From the NCBI GenBank assembly GCA_037903475.1, contig JBAJFG010000029.1, positions 765,501 to 829,500 of the forward strand: a stretch of DNA of 64,000 nucleotides, in the 5' to 3' direction. Positions 21,611 through 33,356 of the stretch are shown in pieces. The stretch comes from Ancylostoma caninum (Eukaryota; Nematoda; Chromadorea; Rhabditida; Ancylostomatidae). The notes below the pieces were generated by a model that saw only the letters and a program-made list of their open reading frames with translations, was not told the DNA's origin and ran no database searches. The position numbers were made by a program, and so were the translations under genes. Within the stretch, counting starts at the first letter, position 1; every line of letters starts with the position of its first letter.

Positions 21611-22967
21611 AGGAGTGTTTATACTTTTTCAAGACGCGATGGCGTCGCGGCGACGGCCACAACACGCGCGACGCGACGGGTAGCGAAGCCGTCGCGTCGC
21701 CTCGTCGCGCCATGCTGAACGTCGCAAATTTACGTACCCACGCAATATCACATGCACACTCCGACTTAGCGGGGATCATGGGTTTCTACGGACTGTTTTG
21801 GACCTCGTGGTACCGCTTCTGGTCTAGAATGTTTAGAGGAAGTTCCCAGCGAATTTCAGTGGTGATCTCTGCGGAGACTGCAATTTTGAGCCGGGTTCCT
21901 CGCCAAGAATGTTTGTTTCCAAAATATCGAAGAAAGCATTGTTTTTCTCATTCATTTGTATGTTCAGAGATTTGTTTTTGCATTTGAGTTATCAGAATGG
22001 TTTTTCTCCTATGCATACGTTGTTGTAGTCCCACGCTTCGACACTTAGTGCTTTTTTTCACTGTTTAGCTGTGTTCTATTAGTACTACCAGGGTTTTCCT
22101 TGTTCAAGGTGTACGTTGTTTCAGTGCCTCGATTTGATGTTTTTGGTCCTGTGCTGGTCGAAGGTGTGATTTTCTGACCTAGTTGGGAGTTTCGTTCACT
22201 AAGTCATATTCTAGCCCCGTGCTTTTGATCTTTTCCAATCTTTCACTGGTTAGACATGTTATTTTGTGATTTCTGTGCGATGCAAGGGGGGGGGTTGCGC
22301 AAAATCACACCGGAACGTGAAAAATTACAAGTGTCGAAGCGCAGGACTATCCTACATTCACCTATAAATCAAAACCGCACTGATCGAACACTGTTCTGAA
22401 GCACCTCTACAACGATATCTACATGAAAGGGAAATGATTCCGATAACTCAAATTCAGAACAAAATCTCTAGATCAATATATAGTAACATGTATACCCACA
22501 CTGTGTTCTTCTACAGCTCGGCTGACCAGTTGTAAGTAGTAACCGCTCATAAACAGAAGACAACATCAGAGACATAAAAAAACTCACGAAATTACTACCT
22601 GAAAGCATACGACGTGTCCAGGATCGTTCACATTCACATCTCCAACTGAATTCGTCTTATTCCGTAGGTTTTGGGCCAAAACCACTCGAAAAACTATGGA
22701 ACAGTGGTCAACTCTAGTCCGCAACATCAGCGAAACCATCGCGTCGCGTCTGCTAGCAGGCGCGACGCGAATTCGTTCCATCGCGTCGTTTTTCAAGAAA
22801 AAAGTATAAACAGGGCGCGACGTCGCCCCGCGACGTCGTGCCGCGATGGGAATCGCCAACTACCACATCGCGACCATTGTTTGTGCATGCATCCGCTCGG
22901 GACCCACCGCATTTGAGCAGTTTGCTGGGACGCGACGGTCGCGTCGCGCCGAAGTATAAACACTCCT
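21611..22967. mobile_element. CG-rich inverted-repeat element, 1.36 kb
   Basis: Both ends carry AGGAGTGTTTATACTT in inverted orientation (21611 and to 22967), continuing into CGCGACG-rich sequence. An internal AAAAAAGTATAAACAG (about 22796-22811) repeats the end motif. The right 230 bp is homologous to the right part of the 350-bp element at 31604-31953, including TTTGAACAGTTTGC-like and GAAGTATAAAC motifs. No transposase recognised. The 148-codon frame at 21541-21987 crosses the element border and is not credible. Superfamily unknown. Confidence 0.65.
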
Positions 22968-23353
22968 TTCTGTAGCGTTGTTTGCAGATACGGCTGCGGC
23001 ACTTGTGTGCTCGCCGATCAGCTGGTTCTAATAGTTTTTTTTTAAACTTTTACCTGTAACCTCCGATGTACCTATGATGTGACTCTTCCAATTTTGATGG
23101 TTTCATGCTGTCACTCAGTGAAATCCACCATCAGACGCATCCTGCAACCTCTCCCCTTCGAGATCAGACTTCTGACACCGTACTGCAGCTGCAGCCGCAG
23201 TTGCAGACAAAACCACAGACGTACCCCCTTCGCTTCAAACATCATCGTGCAGTGCGATGAAGTGTTTGCTTGAATATTTTTACATGGTGGGCCAAACATC
23301 CCAGTCATCCAGTCTGTTTGTAAGTCAATATTATAATAAACATATTACATTAA

Positions 23354-23769
23354 AGGCAGAGGTCCACCTCATTCCGCTGTTGGAGTTAAAGACATATCGT
23401 AGGCCTTCTGGTCATGTTGATCCCAGTAATGTACATCAACAAACTCAATATTGACAAAATCCCCATTTTTGAAGGGTTCAAACTGGCTACATTTTTGGAG
23501 CCCGGAGGTGGATCGCTCCAAAAAACAGATCGCTGTGCTGGCTGCCCGCCACGACAGCAACGTTCGCCAACGAGTCTCGGCGTGTTCAATCGATAAGATC
23601 AACGGCTTCACACGTCAACTCGGGTTAGCAATCTGTTACAGACTCCGTCCAGGAAGACGGGTTTGAACACCATTTTGAGACAAATTACTTATACTGCTGG
23701 ATTGAGATTGTCGAGCAGATGCAGAATCTGCCATTACCTCAAACACGAATGTGAGGTGGACCCCTGCCT
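23354..23769. mobile_element. TTAA-flanked inverted-repeat element (416 bp)
   Basis: The end AGGCAGAGGTCCACCTCA is inverted at the right as AGGCAGGGGTCCACCTCA, with TTAA flanking both sides (23350-23353, 23770-23773). Same target and terminal AGGCAG as the element at 14736. Minus-strand frames inside (for example EPFKNGDFVNIEFVDVHYW near 23430-23490) look protein-like but match nothing I know; they could be a relic of a captured or encoded protein. Confidence 0.7.
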
Positions 23770-24268
23770 TTAAACGGGAAGTACTCTCGGCCACATAGCG
23801 TACTCCCTGGTTGAGGAGCGCATCGAAACTCAAGTGATAAGTTGTCAGATCCTTGTGGTTGCCGCGAGCAGATTTCGCTTGCCGTTTGGCAAGTAACCCT
23901 ATAGAGCCGTGTGCACTACCCCTGCATTTCAATAGAGACTGTATGTATATTATTGTCATAACCGACGATTGGCTATTCTCTATTTTCTTCCAGTGAGACC
24001 GTTCCTAATCCTTTGGTGGCACAGTGCAAAGAATTCCAACCAGCTATGGTTTATGTACGGCCTTAGCTGGTTTATTAAGGAGACATCGTTTGTGATAAGT
24101 GCTAAAGTACTTGAAGACAGTCTTCTTTTACATAAGGCAAGCAAAAAGACATTGAAGAGATTACTCTCTATTTCCTGCTTACGGGACGATTCAACTTTCG
24201 TTGAAGTGCACTGGTTCCAAATGAACTTTTTCTACTTCCTTGCGACTTGGGAATAACCACACAACAGC

Positions 24269-24276
24269 TATATAAA
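24269..24276 (+). promoter_or_regulatory. TATA-like box of the Tyr/Gly-rich gene
   Basis: TATATAAA lies 38 bp before the ATG at 24314, a normal place for a core promoter with a very short leader and no obvious trans-splice acceptor between. Confidence 0.5.
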
Positions 24277-24313
24277 TGCAAAATTTCTACAACAGTAAAC
24301 AAGAACAGTCACG

Positions 24314-26475
24314 ATGAGTTCATTCCACATCCTCTCCGTCTTCCTGCTTGTCGTCATCCAATTGTGAGTCCTTTTCTTTCCTACTCATCACAAATTTCAT
24401 CGATAAGGTGATGACCTCAGTAAAAAAGGGTTTAATGAAGTTAAAGGATTCCATAGTTAAAGCTCAGTTGATGTGATCCCCCATTGAACGAGTAGAGGCA
24501 GGGCTATAATGAATGATGAGCGGTCAAGAATGAATTGCACATTAGTTAGAGCGACGTCACTGGTGTACTACTGTTACAATCTGCCCCAAAGTAAATGGCA
24601 GATGAGGCTTGTCGCGGGACCTACTCGATCCTATTAGTTGGAACATGCTCTTACCACGCTTTTCGTTTCGGTCAAGCCGCGGTTCTGGGGTCCTGACGCT
24701 GTGAAGCCGCGCGCAGAATCAGCCAATTATCTTGAGATAGACAGTACACAGTTGATAGCTTTCCAGTAAGCTATGTGAGAAGAAAATAGTGCGAGAGCGG
24801 CTATAAGACAAATTTGGGGTCCAGAGGATTTTTCAGCTAATAATTTTAAATATTATATCAGCCGCTTCAAATACCCATTGCCATTTATTCCAGGTCTCAA
24901 GCAAGCTACCCGTATGCTGGCTACTACGGAGGTATGCCCTACTCTACTACTCCTTTGTTGTTAATATTGCTTATTATGAGAGCGAACAACTCCTGTATGG
25001 TTACAGTTACCATGTCCATAGCGCTCTGCTCTTTTAGAACAAAAACGAAGAAAAGAAGCTAATGAAAAACTCTGTACCAGTTGAAAAGACAAAGAAAACG
25101 CCTAAACGCCTACTCTAGGGAACCAGATCCCATTAAAAGCTGTAAAACTGCGTGAAAAAGTGTTCTTGTTCTTCTTTTTCTCTCAAAGATATTCAGAGTC
25201 TCTCCTGTTGCCATAAAAGGAAACATCCAACATTACTTTTGGGTCGTTACTCATGTTAATTGACCGCACTATGTCTAGTGATTGATCTTCATTCTATACA
25301 TGAGGAGCCGCATGCATCATTGAGATTACCCACGGTAAGCATGTCAACAACCCACAAAGTTACTCATACGCCTTAACACGTCTACCCTGGGTAATCGCAA
25401 TGATGCACCTAGGTCTAGGTCCCAAATCGCATTTACCAGTTAAAATCTTGCGAAGTAATACTGAAGTCGCGGATCCCTTTTTTTACCGCGACTTGTGGTG
25501 ATTTTGAAGGGCCGAGGAGCTTCCTCAATTTAGTCCAGTGAGAAAAAGTAAAAGCTCCTCGTCCCTACCACATTTATATCATTCGTACAATCAGATGAGA
25601 ATGGAACGTTCACATAATGAGAACATAATCTATCACAATCTATATTTTGAAAGTAGAGATTTCTGTCGCCGACAAATGCTTAGAAAAGCAAACTTCTTAC
25701 GCATTATTCAGAAAGTAGAACTACCCACACTGTCTAGGCCTTGCTCCCGACCTCACCCACCAGCTGCTTCAGAATTGCGGATCGATGGCGGGTATTTACG
25801 GAAATTTTGCACAGATTCACGTAAAGTGGTGCGATTAGCTGATTTCGTAGATTTTTTTCATGTGAAAATCTCAAAATGATTCTGACGTGATGCCGTCAAA
25901 TCATTTTCGACGAATAGCCTGCGAAAATAGAGCTTTCTCCTTTTGCGTATCGTCGTCATAGAACTCTCACTGGATTGCACAGATGTATTTACTCATAATG
26001 AGCCCAAAAGCCTTCCCTCGTAATAACACAATTCATAAACTGAGCGTCGTTTAGATTACCCTGTCCTCGGATACTATGGCGGCTTCGCTGATCCTTACTC
26101 CTATGCTCCACTTGCCTATGGTGCCTATGATGCTTACCCATTCGTATATCCATTTCTTTCGGTGAGTAGCACATCTGAAGACTAGGAATAATGTAATGAA
26201 GATTGCCGGGTACATAGGAATCCCACATTTTGGAGTGGGAAGTGGAACTACAGTGGAAATGACACCTTTTTTCAGCACTCTCACTACCATCACCCTCGTA
26301 CTGCTCTTCGCAACGTTGCTAAAACTTTTCAAAGAGGTATGAGAGCTTTCGTAACACTAAAAAATTATTTACGTTGGGGAAGATTTTGTCATCATTACAA
26401 CAATTTTCAGAAGACGGTCATCTCTCTGACACCAGCATGATCTCTCCGTTCGCTAAAGCTCACAAGAAGATCTGA
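24314..26475 (+). CDS. Tyr/Gly-rich small secreted protein, 5 exons
   Basis: Exons 24314-24363, 24894-24931, 26055-26161, 26276-26336 and 26411-26475 join in phase into 106 codons plus stop. Donors are GTGAGT, GTATGC, GTGAGT and GTATGA; acceptors are TTCCAG, GTTTAG, TTTCAG and TTTCAG. Residues 1-20 are a signal peptide (MSSFHILSVFLLVVIQLSQA). Residues 21-65 are rich in Tyr, Gly, Ala and Pro (YPYAGYYG, LGYYGGFADPYSYAPLAYG). A His cluster (HSHYHHPR, 66-73) and a charged C-terminus (AKAHKKI) follow. There are no cysteines. It is probably an extracellular or cuticle-associated product, or a secreted peptide precursor, but no family is recognised. It stands tail-to-tail with the RNF207-like gene. 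Confidence 0.85.
24640..24745 (+). repeat. Dispersed repeat, copy B
   Basis: Similar to 21478-21590 (shared GAACATGCTCT and GACGCTGTGAAGCCGCGCGC). Lies in intron 1 of the Tyr/Gly-rich gene. Confidence 0.5.
25314..25406. mobile_element. Hairpin MITE, GCATCATTGAGATTA family, copy 1
   Basis: GCATCATTGAGATTACCC at the left is inverted as TACCCTGGGTAATCGCAATGATGC-type sequence at the right. 93 bp in total, in intron 2 of the Tyr/Gly-rich gene. Related copies lie at 55370-55475 and 63033-63141. Confidence 0.7.
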
Positions 26476-26546
26476 GAATCTGTTGCCCTGATAATTTGCC
26501 ATGTTTTCAGAGCTGTATGTATGAATATATTGAATATAAAAAAACA

Positions 26547-26552
26547 AATAAA
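26547..26552 (+). terminator. Polyadenylation signal of the Tyr/Gly-rich gene
   Basis: AATAAA lies 72 nt after the stop codon in an A-rich 3'UTR. Confidence 0.6.
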
Positions 26553-27346
26553 AGCGGTTTGCAGTAAATTGCAATCAGTTAAACATCTTATGCCTATGTA
26601 CGTACACATGTATTGTTTTTGTGCAGAAGGAATGGCGCCTTTCTGTGTTTTCTTTGTTTTTTTCCATAGCTCCAATGAACGGTAACTTCAGCGTACGAAA
26701 TAATCCATTTTACTGGCAGGGACCATTGCCTACTGTATGAACAGGTCCCTGACCCTCTGCGACTAGAACTTGGGGTACGGCAAAGCGCAGAACAGTGAGG
26801 CCGTCATTTTCAGCTCGTCATGTTTGACTAGCTTTTCCTTATGAGACAAAGGCTTCCGGAGGTGGGAAAACTGGCAGATATACGACAATTTTCCTAGAGA
26901 ATATGTTCACTCCTTGAAGGCTTCATAGCTCTTACCCAAATTTGAGAATTTGTCAAATGGAAAGTGTCGACATCCTGGCGAGACTTCGAGCTCAGTAGCA
27001 AAGAGTTTCGCGAAATTTCCACCAGACATCCGAGTAGGTAGCGAATTTGTAAAGGTATGAAATTGTTGTGGTGTCGGGAAGATCCCTGAAGTTTAAGGGA
27101 TCCGTTCACTGTGGGTTCAATGGTCAAACCTTAATGGGCTCAAAAGCTTGAACATCAATTGTTGAGGAGTCGAGATTTTTTGCTTCAGATACTGCCTTTT
27201 AAGACTTCACTTATTTGTATTGGTTCAAGGATAGGACCGATAACATTTCAGACGTTCAGGACACTATTTATCTTTTGCATTCTTTGTGTGTAACCGTTTT
27301 CTCATACAATTTGGCACTACAATTAATTATGGCTAAACAACAATAA
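26553..27346. other. Tail-to-tail intergenic spacer
   Basis: About 0.8 kb between the 3' ends of the Tyr/Gly-rich gene (+) and the RNF207-like gene (-). No feature beyond their 3'UTRs is recognised. Confidence 0.5.
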
Positions 27347-30300
27347 TCAAGAACTATCATCAGATCTGGCCATCTTCTCCCTCAACGATCGCAGCATTTT
27401 CTCCTTCGCCTCAAACGATCCCAATTTCGCCAGTGGCATGTCGCTAGCGTCGAAAACCCGGCTGGGCACATACGGCACATCCGGAACCGGCATCGCTTCA
27501 GCTACTGCCACACTGCTCTCCACGACGGCGTCTTCTCGGCTCTCTGCTGCGTCACCGCTCCGCTTCTTCCGACGTCGCCGTTCCTTCCGGGTCTTCTTGA
27601 CACTGTCCGATGGCTCCTCAACCGTTTTTGGCTCACTGCGGACGGCGGGCGCGGGGATTTGATGCATCTTCTGAGCGATTTTCACAGCACTAGCCAACAT
27701 GCTTGGTTCCTCGCACACTGGGGTCTCTCCTTCGGATCTCTGGCTAGCGAAGACGTCATGCAGTGACTGCAGCATGGACTGATGAGATACCCCTAGAATA
27801 AATGAGGTGTTCAGAAGTGGTTGGTTTTTGATGGTTTGTAATGTGTTACCCAAAAAAGTTACCTATGTCGACCGTAATTCTGCTAGCCAGAGGTGATCGA
27901 CCGAGAAGTTGCTCCAGTGAGGGCAGTGCAGCTGGCTGACCAGAGGGCTGAGCAGTGAGTGAGAGTGAGGAGCTGCATCTTTCCTATGGAGGTTACAATG
28001 TATAAAATTTTAAAAAATGAAAAAAACAAAGAAAAGGTAAAATATAAGGGTAGGTACAAGATGTGTAACTCCTTCATTTCGAAAGGAAAATAATTTTCTA
28101 GAAGGTTCCTCGGAAACTATTTTCAAAACTCCAGAGAACAATGCCTTTTTTCGAAATTACCAAAAAAGTACGAAAAAAGGCCAAAATCTAGACTATGACC
28201 CCGCTGAAGGTATTAGAAAACAAAAAAAAAAGAAGTTCTGACCCTAAAACCGAACCTCTTCTTGAATTGCCAGGTCGGCTGTCTCCAATTTCTCCTCACC
28301 GGTCAACTCGAAGTTCTCTCTCCAAACAGCGGATTCCATTTCCAGATCAGAAGTGGTTTCTTCCCGAACAGAAGGAGATCTGGGACAAAATTGTCAATAT
28401 CCAGGGCTTCTCCAATAATCGGGTTACAGTTTTTGAATGCTTACATCCTCTTCAGGAGACATGGACTAATAAGGGTCGAATCAGTTCCTCCAGGGCTTCT
28501 TTCACGGTTTGTATTCACTAGTAACCTGGAATTGGTGGAGTTTATCAACACACAGGAATGCAGCTCTGGGAATGGCCAGCTGTAGCCAGGAAAATAGTCG
28601 AAGTTCAAATAAAAAATAATCAAAAGTTATAAATTAATTAATTGAAAAATATTTAGAAGTTCGAATTGAAAAGAAACCAAAAGAAAATTCTCCAGAGACC
28701 TAGTGGCACCTAACTTTTTTCCTAACGAATCAACATATTTCATCACTTCCCGCCTCAATTGTATTCAAAACTGAAAAATATGCGAAAAAAACAAGTCGAG
28801 GTCAGCCGGTATTGAAAGCAAAACCAGTGTTGAATCGATTATTGATCGAAGCAACATTTATGGGACACTCCCAACCTGTTTGTGTCTTTCCGATTCGCCT
28901 TCGCATGCTTCAATCCCTTCACAGGAGTGCCTCGCTCAGCCAGCTCCTCTCTCTTCTTCGCTTCCTGCACCGCTCGTCGATTTTGCTCTTCCTGAAAGCA
29001 ACATAATACACCAGGTCTGGGAAATGGCAATCAATAAATCGATAGAGTATTACCTTCTCGATGGCCTGTATGCGACTCTCACTATTTGGCTCAATTCCGG
29101 TAATTTGCATACAGATGCTTTCCATTGGGGCTGGATCAGGTGGATGGCACCGTCTGCAACAGGGCAATGATCGATTTATTGATTTTATTGACCATAGAAC
29201 AAGGGCTACACTGCTCTAGCTGAACCTATAGAGCTTCTCCTTCAAACTATACTTTATAGATATCTGTTTATTTATGCTTATTTATTCATTTTTAATTGTT
29301 TTTAAATAGATAATTCCAATCAAATATATTTTCAATCAAATGCTGTTATTGTTAAATGACAAAGGGTTCCATTAGCTAATATGTACGTGATTCTTTGAAC
29401 TCAATTTTGGTGACAGACAATGCCCACTCGTTGACCAGAGGCAGCCGCACCACTCGTACAGGCCCCGCCCAAAATTCCGCCAAAAGACATCGAACTCACT
29501 TTGGATCGATGAGAGCGCTCATGCTCTCAATGCACGCCGCATATGGAACCAGCTGCTTGGCAGCAGTAAGCACATGCCGAGCGGTTTCTCTCATCGAAAA
29601 GCATTCTTCAACCTGAAATCGGCTTAATTTGGTGCTAGGTCAGAGTGCAGACTACCAGGCACACACGCTCTGCGTCTCTGGCCAATCACCCACCTTCTCT
29701 CTGTAGATTATCTGCTGTCTCCTGACCCTGTCGAGTTGCTCCTGCCACATTTGTTGCAATTCTGGTTGTAGGTCGTTGAGAACGGCAGAGTGCAGTCCGA
29801 GACGAGTTTCCACGCCAGCGCAGCTAAAAAAATCAATATGTATGCTCTACAGTGATGCGCGAAAGTATAAATGGTAGTGGTTGACAACGATAAGAGAATT
29901 GCTCTGTGTTCCCAACCACCTAGTAAAACGAAATTCTTACTCCTTTATCATTGAGTTGATAGAATCTGCTCGAATCAAGCACCGTCTCATCGTCAGATCT
30001 CTCTGCGCTTCCTGTACTCGTTCGCCAAGCTGACTCAGATCAATCGATAGTTGTTTCAGTGGCTCTGAACATTATTGTTTTCTAAATATTTATATTTTGT
30101 GAAAAAACTATTAATTACCTTCGACCCGAGCAAAGATCGATCCAAATGCTCCTGACAGATCAATCATAGTTTGGAATTTGGACAACATAGTGGGCATAGA
30201 ATGCGACCTGGAACGCGACAACTGTTACCCTGTAAGCTGGCTGTGTACGCTCTAACCAAGGACATCTTCGCGGAAAATCCATAAAACATACCCAGATCGC

Positions 30301-33297
30301 GTTTTATAGGATTTCATACTTCCACTACCTTCCTGCGATCCTTCACGGGCAACCGCGATTGGACACCAAGCAGCGGAGAGGCCTAGATTTGATGCACATA
30401 AAACGGACAACTGCCACAAACCTTGCAAGGACGCTTACCGAGGAAAGGCTCCAGTGCTTTGGCAATTTCCGTTCGAGCCTCGATTGGGTCTATTGTCCGA
30501 GCAGCAGGAAGCTTATCGATTGCACGTGATAAAATAGACTAAAATCGATCGATGTGGCTCAGAAGATGTCAATGGAAAAATCGATTATCAATTAAGTTTA
30601 AGAAATTTACCTGTACCCTTTTGCTGAGCTCGCTAGATAACTGCAACACGTCTATGGGTGATGCCGACGAACAAAGAATTTGTGCAGACATCAAGCAGAG
30701 CCTAATTGGTCCCTAAAACAGTACAAAGTAACTATTGGCCACTGAGAAAATGGGCGGGGATGCCGTTGCTCCCATAGGTCAGCTTTGCCTCTGGCCGTGA
30801 ATACTACAGGACAGCTCATTTTCATAGAATTTCTGATCTGGCATGGTAATTCTGGATAGAGAAGCACCCTAATAAATGGTCACAGGAGGTATTACCGCCC
30901 AAAGTTTTGTTGGCAGTCCTTCTACTTTTCCACACAGGACCCACCATGATCGCTGTGATCTCTTGGATCTGCTCTTTGCACGTACGTTCCGCCTCTTCTT
31001 GACCCTTCTCCAGTTCCAATGCCAACCGATCGCGCGTTGACAGAACAGTGTCATGGATTTGTTGACACAATTGATACAGACTGCAAAAAGCGCTACTGAG
31101 ACTTCCAGGCGATCCGTGAAACCAACCGGCTACGCTGAGTCATGCGCAACTTTTAAGACAAATGCTCCAAAACCAACCTCTCCTTAGCAGTTTGATAATT
31201 GTTGCTTTGTTCAGCTAGCAACCGCTGTCGCACCTCGAGTTCTTCCCGTTTCTCTTCCTGAATTGGTGATAAATTAGCTTGAAGGGGTGCACTCACTACG
31301 AATATTTTGAAGTGCGAAGTTGGCCGCAAAAATTTTGGGACATTTGGGACGTACCTGATAGAGCCGCAGCTTCATAGCCCATTTCTCGATCTTCTCCATA
31401 CATGTTTTATGCCCAGCGTCAACAGAAACGAAGTAATGCCTAGAACTGGATTGCTCTGGAGTTTGGGAGTTGTATGTTTTGGCAGCTTAGTCATGAAATA
31501 ATCAGTAATCACATAAGAAATGGTTTTATCTTTTTTTTTCTATCTAAATGCTTGCTCGAGCTCCAAAATACGATTCTGACACATGGTCGATGATCCTAGT
31601 GTGAGGTTGTGTTTATACTCCGAACGATGGCCGCACCATTCGATGGAGGGCAAAGACGTCGCGCCGCGCAATCGCATGATTTGACATCTCGCTAGCTTGC
31701 CTCGCATATGAAGTTCACAGAATGAGCTCATTGCGTGTGTGGAAAGACTCAATGTGTGTGTTCCATTGCGTGTGATTTTGGAGGAAAAAGTATAAACAGC
31801 ACGCGACTGGGATCCGCTTCACGACGGTAACTACAACAACTACATCAACTACAGCACCACAGGCACTATTCACACACGCTTCCACACGGGACCTATCGTT
31901 TTTGAACAGTTTGCAGTGGATGCTCGCGTCGCGATGAAGTATAAACCACGCCTAAAAGAAGACACCTAACACGTCACTCGAGAACTGCTTTTATTGCCTA
32001 ATTCAAGTGTGGCTCCTCTGAAAATAACCGCACCTGCTCTATGTGGTCGTACTGATGCTATTGCAATGAATAGATAAATAGATAAATAAGTGAATAAATG
32101 AATAAATAAATGGGAAACATAACAAACCTATCATCAGATGGGCGATCATTGAAGCACTGAATACATGCCAAACATTTTTGATCTGTGCAGTAAAGTATGT
32201 ACGGTTCCGAGTGCTGCGCGCATGCGACGCGACCGCGCACACGCGCCGATTCCTCAGCGACAACAATGCGGTGTGAGGCGAACATTCGAGCCTGAGAGAA
32301 CAGAGCGGAAATTTTGAAATACTGAGAAGGAAATTTATTAATCAAGAACTGCTTAGGAACTCTCAGTTCATAAAATTTCAGTGCTCGAAAGCAGCGGCAG
32401 GGACAATAACGTGCTCCACTGCCAATATGATGACTCGAGCCGAACTGGTCGCGACAACTATCAAATGCTCCCAGTTACCACAGAGCAGGCTCTCATTTGG
32501 ACATACCTGATGTGTAGTTGCTTTGCATTCGTGACACAGTGCTTGTTGACATGTTTCACAGAAGTACATCGGTTGATTCGTCTGAAAATCGATTATTGAT
32601 TTTTGAGAGTCGGCCAAGTCTGTCGAACTAGAGAAAACTGGTGACCTGGTCACAATTGGCGCACATTTCCGTGGTTTCATGCGCAGTTTCGATGAGGAAC
32701 TCTGCCAATGGATCCGGAGATCCGCAGCTGGTACTGGTCGAACAGCATGGTGAGCAACTGGCGCAGATCGAGTGGAGGCATGGCAGGATATGGGGCGAGG
32801 TGAGCTCCTGAAAGTGTTCAACTTTGAGCGAGAACAGGTCCCCATGCTTTTTACTGTAATAGCATGCATCTACTGGCAAAGTGCTTGATACTTCATTTTT
32901 TTAATAAGAAGTAGAAGTGAAGGACTTTTCAATAACCGTCAAGACAAGTTTCGCTCAAAAAAAGTGGTAAAAACTAATTTTATGAAAATCAAAAATGCAG
33001 AAACATCATCCGCATGAAACATGCTTATGAAACTATGCAAACATTTTCATTTTCCAAGCAAAATGGTGAGAAAACGACTTGTAGCCGTGAACCAATGGCG
33101 ATTGAAACTGCGGAAAACACAAAGCATTAGATAAAAGTTTATTTCATTTATTTAGTAGCTTTATTTATTTTCACCCAGTTTGACCTAACGATTTGGTCCA
33201 CAGAGTTGCATCGAATGAAAAATGCAAGAAATCCATGCAAGCAATTTATTTAACTAACCTTCCCGCAAACGTTGCAGTCAAGAGGACTACTGTCCAT
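27347..33297 (-). CDS. RNF207-like RING/B-box/coiled-coil protein, 20 exons, 813 aa
   Basis: Exons in gene order: 33297-33259, 32807-32646, 32581-32507, 32291-32128, 31439-31355, 31257-31178, 31080-30945, 30712-30611, 30538-30439, 30382-30292, 30207-30119, 30064-29941, 29823-29694, 29612-29500, 29153-29054, 28991-28876, 28525-28445, 28379-28256, 27947-27863, 27792-27347. They total 2442 nt and every junction keeps phase. The RING is at residues 8-41 (CNVC, ILPCLHSICASC). B-box 1 is at 62-99 (CANC, YFCETC, LCHEC, two His). A second B-box-like module is at 116-138. Coiled coils follow (KREELEVRQRLLAEQ; LELEKGQEEAERTC; MWQEQLDRVRRQQIIY), then TAAKQLVPYAACI, matching the order and wording of vertebrate RNF207 (about 634 aa). 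Vertebrate RNF207 is a ubiquitin-ligase-type protein affecting the cardiac hERG channel; the worm role is unknown. The Lys/Arg-rich tail (RKERRRRKKRSG) is extra. The last RING Cys pair is non-canonical. The exon 18-19 junction is the least certain. Confidence 0.85.
31604..31953. mobile_element. CG-rich inverted-repeat MITE, 350 bp, in an intron
   Basis: The left end AGGTTGTGTTTATACT is inverted at the right as AGGCGTGGTTTATACT. An internal AAAAAGTATAAACAG repeats the end motif. The right half matches the element at 21611-22967. It lies in the 688-bp intron between exons 4 and 5 of the RNF207-like gene and largely explains that intron's size. Confidence 0.65.
32067..32111. repeat. GATAAATA/AATAAATG low-complexity tract
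   Basis: Imperfect 4-bp repeat (AATA/GATA type) just inside the donor side of the same intron. May be the tail of an old retroposon. Confidence 0.55.
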
Positions 33298-33348
33298 CTC
33301 GTCCTTCAAATGTAGAGTTTCATGAAATACGTTCCAATAATACCTTCA

Positions 33349-33356
33349 CCTAAAAA
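33349..33356 (-). promoter_or_regulatory. Putative trans-splice acceptor of the RNF207-like gene
   Basis: On the minus strand TTTTTTAG ends at 33350, 52 nt before the start codon. It could accept a spliced leader or end a 5'UTR intron. An upstream ATG in the leader is followed quickly by a stop. Confidence 0.4.

Noticed and set aside
21541..21987. 148-codon plus-strand open frame
   Set aside because: Crosses the left end of the CG-rich inverted-repeat element; length explained by GC-rich repeat sequence.
26055..26161. YGGF (opioid-like) motif in the Tyr/Gly-rich protein
   Set aside because: No dibasic cleavage sites flank it and the context is a run of Tyr/Gly; a coincidence.
28195..28585. 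Plus-strand frames of about 107 codons
   Set aside because: Antisense shadows of RNF207-like exons at 28256-28525.
32378..32869. 163-codon minus frame read as one exon
   Set aside because: It runs through two introns in a mixed frame; the zinc-ligand residues only line up when exons 32646-32807 and 32507-32581 are spliced.
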